From: Blastocladiella britannica
Lineage: Eukaryota > Blastocladiomycota > Blastocladiomycetes > Blastocladiales > Blastocladiaceae
NCBI GenBank assembly: GCA_025349905.2
Contig: MU624705.1
Location: 1 to 30,131 of the forward strand
Length of the DNA stretch: 30,131 nucleotides
Direction: 5' to 3'
The stretch's first letter is position 1, and each line of letters opens with the position of its first letter. Positions 26,029 to 30,131 of this stretch are shown here, piece after piece. The notes under the pieces were generated by a model. That model saw only the letters and a program-made list of their open reading frames with translations, was not told the DNA's origin and searched no databases. A program made the position numbers and the translations under genes.

Positions 26029-29000
26029 CTAAAGCTGAAGCTCATTTCTGCGCTGAGGAATGTCTAGCGTAAGGTAAGAGTGCTGGTGAAGTCCAAGGCG
26101 CTTGATGGTCGCATCGCGAGCTGGTGTTTCGCCCACACCGGGACGCGGATTCACCATGTTTGCGCCGTCCGCCACCACTGGCGGAAGCGTTGCTGAATGG
26201 CTCGCGCAGCCCGTGATCATGTCCGCCGAAAGCCCAGCCATATGGGACTGTGGATGCGGTTCCGGCAAAGTGGCGCCTCTCTGAGCGCGGCGGCCCAGGG
26301 TGGTCGAGCGAGTAACCGGCGGAGGCAGAGCAGCGGCGGCAATCCGGGAAGGCTTGAGGTGGTTTTCGACAGGCGGGATGATCCGGCTGCCCAGGATCCC
26401 GATGCTCAGAGACACGGCAATCACAATCACGTCGGTTGCAAAGGCGGCGCCGGCGCCGAAATTTTCGGGGTCAATCAGCGCCATGGTGCTGCGCGTTGCC
26501 ATTCCGCCCGGAACCAGCAAAAAGACTAGATCATAGAGCGTGGTCAGATACCTTTGAGCGCAGGGGTTAAAAAAAATTCAGAGACGCACTGCCAGCAGTC
26601 AGGGGCGCTATTGCAGGGGAGCCGGTGAGTCGTGAGTATGCATTGCTGACCGCTCCGACAGCAAACGAGACAATGATACTCGACGCATCAGCGCTCACAT
26701 TCAACGAGTCCAGCAAATGAGAAAGCCAGTACGCAATGAGTCCCGTCAATGACATGATCGGAATTTGCCTTGGAGCGGCTCGAAGCAGCGCGCAGTTACT
26801 CAGGACCATCACGCACACGAGGATCGCCACTGCCGCATACCCTGCGGAGCTCGAGTGCATCACGGACCGAGTCGGGTCGCAAGAGACAAAAATGGGGCCT
26901 TGCAGCTTAACCCCCGACAAGAAAATGTAAAAATTGTACCCCGTCATGATCCCCATGGCCAGCAGCACCGCCGTGATGATGCCCTTGAAGAGCCGTGTGG
27001 TGCCCGAAATCAAATGGCCTGTCGTGAGGTCGACCATGCCAGTGCAGAGCATCAAACCGGGAAGCGGCATCAGCAGGCCCGAAATCGTGATGCAACGGTA
27101 GCACAGAGTGAATCCGGGGTCGTGGTTGAGAATGCCGACCGCAGCGGCGAATCTCGGTGCCCACACGTAGAAAAAGAGACCAAGAAAGCCGCACAAGAAC
27201 GCGCACAGCGGGTCCTCAATCAGCCGCAGAGCAGAAAACCGGCCCGATGCTAGGCTCACAAGCTGGACGGTTGTTCCCAGCAGCCCGGCCGCAACAAAGT
27301 CGCCCCACGACCCGCCAAAGGAAGCTGGGGCAATGAGCGCGCATGACACGGACGAGCAGACGCGAGCAAACGCGGGCTCGCACCACCACCAGCGGTCCCG
27401 ATGGTACGTTGGGTCGGGATCAATCTCCTCGATCCAGTGCGGAGACGAACCCACTACTCCTGCTTCTGCCATAGCCTCTTCGGACCCCGGTGAAGCCAGC
27501 AAACCCTTGCGCGACGGCTGTTCAACGGAGATGACAAAGTCAATGTGGTCGATTGCCTCCTCCAGTGTGACTTGGCGGCGGGCAAGCCGCTCAGTGAGAT
27601 CGCTAATCACATAGAGGCGGCCATAGTCATACCCTTGCCGAAGGGGCAGGGCCAGGGTTTCTGTCGATGGTGGGGTCAGTGCTTGGTGCGGCGATGTGGG
27701 ATTGCTGTGGCATGAGGCGCAGGCTGATGGCGGCGACTCGAGGCTGATGATGGCCATGTTGGGTAGCGTGTGAAAGGTCGCTGGAAGCTTAAGCGACTCG
27801 GCCGTTGCGTACAACACATGCCTAAATCATATTTTGTGCGATGAGCTGCTGATCTTTTATTGGTCTATGCAAAAAAACACACGTACTCGATGCGATATGA
27901 TGGGGCGCCAAAGATAGAGAGGGCCTCCACCAGCCGAATAATAAAGTACCGCTTGACGAGATACAGGTCCATGGGCAAGTTTAGACTCTGCGACGACCCA
28001 TGCTCGCTGCTCACGACAGCAAGGGCATTGTACCGCGCGCTCCTGCGCCCGAGCGATTTGTTGTCGCCACATTGTGCCTGCTCGCGAAAGAATGCATCCG
28101 ATGCTCGCGGTGGTAGAGGAAATGCATGACCATTCAGCAGGCGGGTGGAATCGCCGCCATCCAAAGACGTGCTTTTGGTGACGTGAAGCGACTTTTCAGA
28201 GGCCCTGCCAAACGGCGCCGAGTGGCCCATCGTGGATGCATGTTGTGGAGCAGGAAACGAGTTGATCCGCCCTGTTTTCATGCTCTCGACACGAGCCAAG
28301 GGCGTCCGTGGCGGCCCGGGAAACGCGTGGGCGAGTGGCGGGGCGCTATATATTTGGGTCGGGGCGACCGTGGCCTTTGCTGTTGCCGTCTCTGTTGCTG
28401 TTGCTGCCGCTGCTGCCTGTGTTGAGACCGAGGTCGTTGGAATAGCTCGGCCAAAGTGCTCCATTGCATCCCCAGGGACTTGACCAACCTGAGGCGAGGG
28501 CTCCCGCGGCAGAGACAGAGACGTTATCAAAGGAGCGGGTGCAGGTGTAGTTGACGGCGATACGCCCAGCGAGAACCGCTTGTTTGCATGCTTGGTCGGA
28601 GAAACGAACACGGGCATGACCAGGTGTGGCAAACGATGCGGTTGCGGTGCAAAGAGGGGAAAGCGAGGATGCGGATGCAATGGGGGTGGTGGCATGTGCG
28701 CTGCTGGCTGGCTCGCAGCACTATCGAGATCATCCAGCGTGTCGGTTGATAGCTCGTGGTGGAACAATGGCGGTGGCGGCGACACGGATGGTGCCGGCGG
28801 GTGCTTGAGTACCGATCGCATCCGCAAGTCCAGCGAGGGTGAACGCGACGTGTGTCGACTGTTGACATGGGAGTTGTCGCCGCTGATATTGAAATTGTTG
28901 CTGGCGTTACTATTGCTGTGGTGGTGGTGTTGCTGGTGCTGCTGGTGCTGCTGTTGTTGCTGGTGGTGGTGGTGCGAGTGCTGGGGGGAAGGATCCCCGC

Positions 29001-29661
29001 TCTCGCCGCCGCTCCTGCCGCTGCCTCCATCGGCTCCAGGGCTGTGCCACCGACTCTCGTGCGGATCCGAGGGTCCATAAGTTGGCGACTGTGGAAGCGG
29101 GACGTCCAGCGGCGATGGCGCACTGATCAATACTGCAGGAGGCCCCATTGCCTCCTCTCCAAGAAAATGCCCGCGGGGATGCTGCCCAGAACGGCGCCGT
29201 GCGTGGCCACTACCAGGAGTGTGCGATCTGCTCGGCGCATGGACCGGGTTCGCCGAGGTCGGTGACGGTGAGCGGGGTCGCTGGTGCTGCTGGTGTTGTT
29301 GTTGTTGCTGTTCCTGTTGGTGTTGTTGCTGCTGGTGGTGGAGCGTAGAGGCAGGTGACAGGAAACCAGTTGGCGAGGACGAGGGAGGTACAGGTGCAGA
29401 CGCAGGCGCAGTACGAGAACCGCGTCCACTCCGGCCCCACGAGATCTTGCCCTTGATCAAATGATCCGAGCGCGAAATGCGGCGTGTGGATTTGAGCGGT
29501 GATCCGCATCCATGCTGATCAGAGGATTCACTTGCCTCCAATACGGATGCGGCTACTCCTGGAACTGGGCAAGTGCTGGTGGTTGCAGCAGGAGCACGGC
29601 CGAGCACATTGAACAAGGACGGTGAACTGTGGGCGCGCGTGACAATTTTCGGCATATTCAA
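26029..29661 (-). CDS. PRM10-like ThrE-family membrane transporter with long disordered N-terminus
   Basis: Exons 29661-27887, 27821-26590 and 26525-26029 (introns 65 and 64 nt) give 1167 residues. The C-terminal half is the ThrE fold, named after the bacterial threonine exporter and found in fungal pheromone-regulated membrane protein 10 (PRM10). The signature FGAPSYRIEHVLYATAESL crosses the first intron, followed by FHTLPNMAIISLE. Multiple membrane spans follow, including LCYRCITISGLLMPLPGLML and TGYNFYIFLSG. Splicing at the second intron restores APLTAGIFLLVPGGMA, the typical ThrE_2 motif, which strongly supports that junction. The first 565 residues are disordered, rich in Ser, Pro, His and Gln with two poly-Q/H tracts, and presumably cytoplasmic. 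Substrate unknown. An ATG two codons downstream (29655) is an equally good start. Confidence 0.88.
28918..28974 (-). repeat. Poly-His/Gln codon repeat in the ThrE gene
   Basis: Uninterrupted CAC/CAG/CAA-type codons on the coding strand specify alternating His and Gln runs in the N-terminal disordered region. They are liable to length change by slippage. Confidence 0.8.
29281..29340 (-). repeat. Second Gln/His codon repeat in the ThrE gene
   Basis: A second tract of Gln codons with interspersed His, about 300 bp closer to the gene start than the first. The residues read HHQQQQHQQEQQQQQHQQHQ. Confidence 0.8.
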
Positions 29662-29917
29662 TGGTTATTGCGACGATCCGATCTGAATCCAAAGTATCAG
29701 GGGTGGTATGGTAAGCACTTTTTTTTTTTTTTTTGAAGAATTACGCAACCATTTTCGACTTCACGGCTGCGCACTGAACAGAGTTTCGGATGCAGAATTC
29801 TGAGATGTGGAACAAAACGTCCGTTTTATCGCCAACGGAATTCTTCAGTCCTTGTTTTTCCAGCACCAAACCAAGCTGTTTTTCTCGCTGCCTTTTCTTG
29901 CTGGAATTCCACGAGCA
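29662..29917. promoter_or_regulatory. Upstream region of the ThrE gene with GAATTC palindromes
   Basis: 256 bp with no gene seen. It has a T16 run (29719-29734), 58 bp upstream of the start, and GAATTC-centred motifs: CAGAATTCTG at 29793-29802, GAATTC at 29838-29843 and TGGAATTCCA at 29902-29911. A further CGGAATTCCG lies just beyond at 29941-29950. These may be binding sites of a dimeric factor. Confidence 0.45.
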
Positions 29918-30131
29918 TTATCTCAGTCCGATCATGCTACCGGAATTCCGAGCTGTCATTCCACGACCGATCCAATAACCCCATCCCGATCCAACCCCCG
30001 ACCACGTTGACTTCCCCTTGCGCGGGCGCTTCGCCAATCCAGGCCCGCCCCGCCGTGCGTCCGAGGCCATCGGCCGCTTTCTTCCCGCCTCAGCTGACGC
30101 GCCCGACGCGCCCGACGCGCCCGATCCGCCC
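29918..30131 (-). CDS. Possible 3' end of a leftward gene (partial)
   Basis: GC content rises sharply near 29980. On the minus strand a frame is open from the right edge to a TAA at 29918-29920 (about 71 codons), with Gly/Ala/Ser repeats followed by a basic KRPRKGK nuclear-signal-like patch. On the plus strand a frame from 29979 is also open to the edge (containing HVDFPLRGRF and DAP repeats) but has no ATG, so it would need an upstream exon. Strand and function cannot be decided from this fragment. Confidence 0.25.
   Translation of the reverse strand, partial: GGSGASGASGASAEAGRKRPMASDARRGGPGLAKRPRKGKSTWSGVGSGWGYWIGRGMTARNSGSMIGLR
30096..30131 (+). repeat. 9-bp tandem repeat at the window edge
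   Basis: Three exact copies of GACGCGCCC (30096-30104, 30105-30113, 30114-30122) and a fourth copy with changes (GATCCGCCC, 30123-30131). The array runs to the edge, so its full length is unknown. A period of nine keeps frame on both strands. Confidence 0.85.

Noticed and set aside
28918..29341. CRISPR-like or minisatellite array
   Set aside because: The repeats are in-frame CAG/CAA/CAC codon runs without regular repeat-spacer structure.

Overview
The window looks like nuclear DNA of a compact, GC-rich, intron-containing fungal genome, most plausibly a zoosporic (flagellated) early-diverging fungus such as a member of Blastocladiomycota or a chytrid. Three observations support this. A clear CFAP157 homologue (a motile-cilium and basal-body protein) is present. 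Fungal-type families are also present: a Pho80-like cyclin, a PRM10-like ThrE transporter and a fungal-style RBR E3 ligase. The introns are very short (53-72 nt), GT-AG, with CTNAC-like branch sites. The exact taxon is inference. I see no rRNA, tRNA, CRISPR array, insertion sequence or transposon.

Layout, left to right. Positions 1-95 may hold the 5' end of a leftward gene. A leftward series follows: MAK11/PAK1IP1 (593-1965, 60S ribosome assembly WD40 protein), COG2 (2074-4201, Golgi tethering complex) and PDS5 (4271-8518, cohesin regulator). PDS5 shares a 235-bp divergent promoter with RPN1 (8754-11741, 26S proteasome base scaffold). RPN1 converges on a leftward RBR ubiquitin ligase (11803-13853), which is followed by a leftward cyclin with a C-terminal membrane span (14008-15744). 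The cyclin is head to head with NDC80 (15854-17754, outer kinetochore).

NDC80 converges on two leftward orphan single-span membrane proteins (17812-19500 and 19785-20735). A 513-bp divergent region with a CCAAT cluster leads to a triple-KH RNA-binding protein (21249-22688). That gene converges on an unrecognised helical protein (22760-23914), which is head to head with CFAP157 (24062-25864). CFAP157 converges on a very long PRM10-like ThrE transporter (26029-29661). The right end (29918-30131) has coding character and a 9-bp tandem repeat that runs off the window.

The core genes are housekeeping and cell-division functions: cohesion (PDS5), kinetochore (NDC80), proteolysis (RPN1, RBR ligase), ribosome assembly (MAK11) and Golgi transport (COG2). 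They are not an operon and nothing indicates one shared pathway. The accessory interest lies in the orphan proteins: the membrane-anchored split cyclin, the two adjacent Ser/Pro-rich membrane proteins, the RBR ligase with a C-terminal zinc-finger pair, and the unknown partner of the flagellar gene CFAP157. Exon borders were assigned by hand from splice signals, frame and family alignment from memory. No transcript evidence was available.
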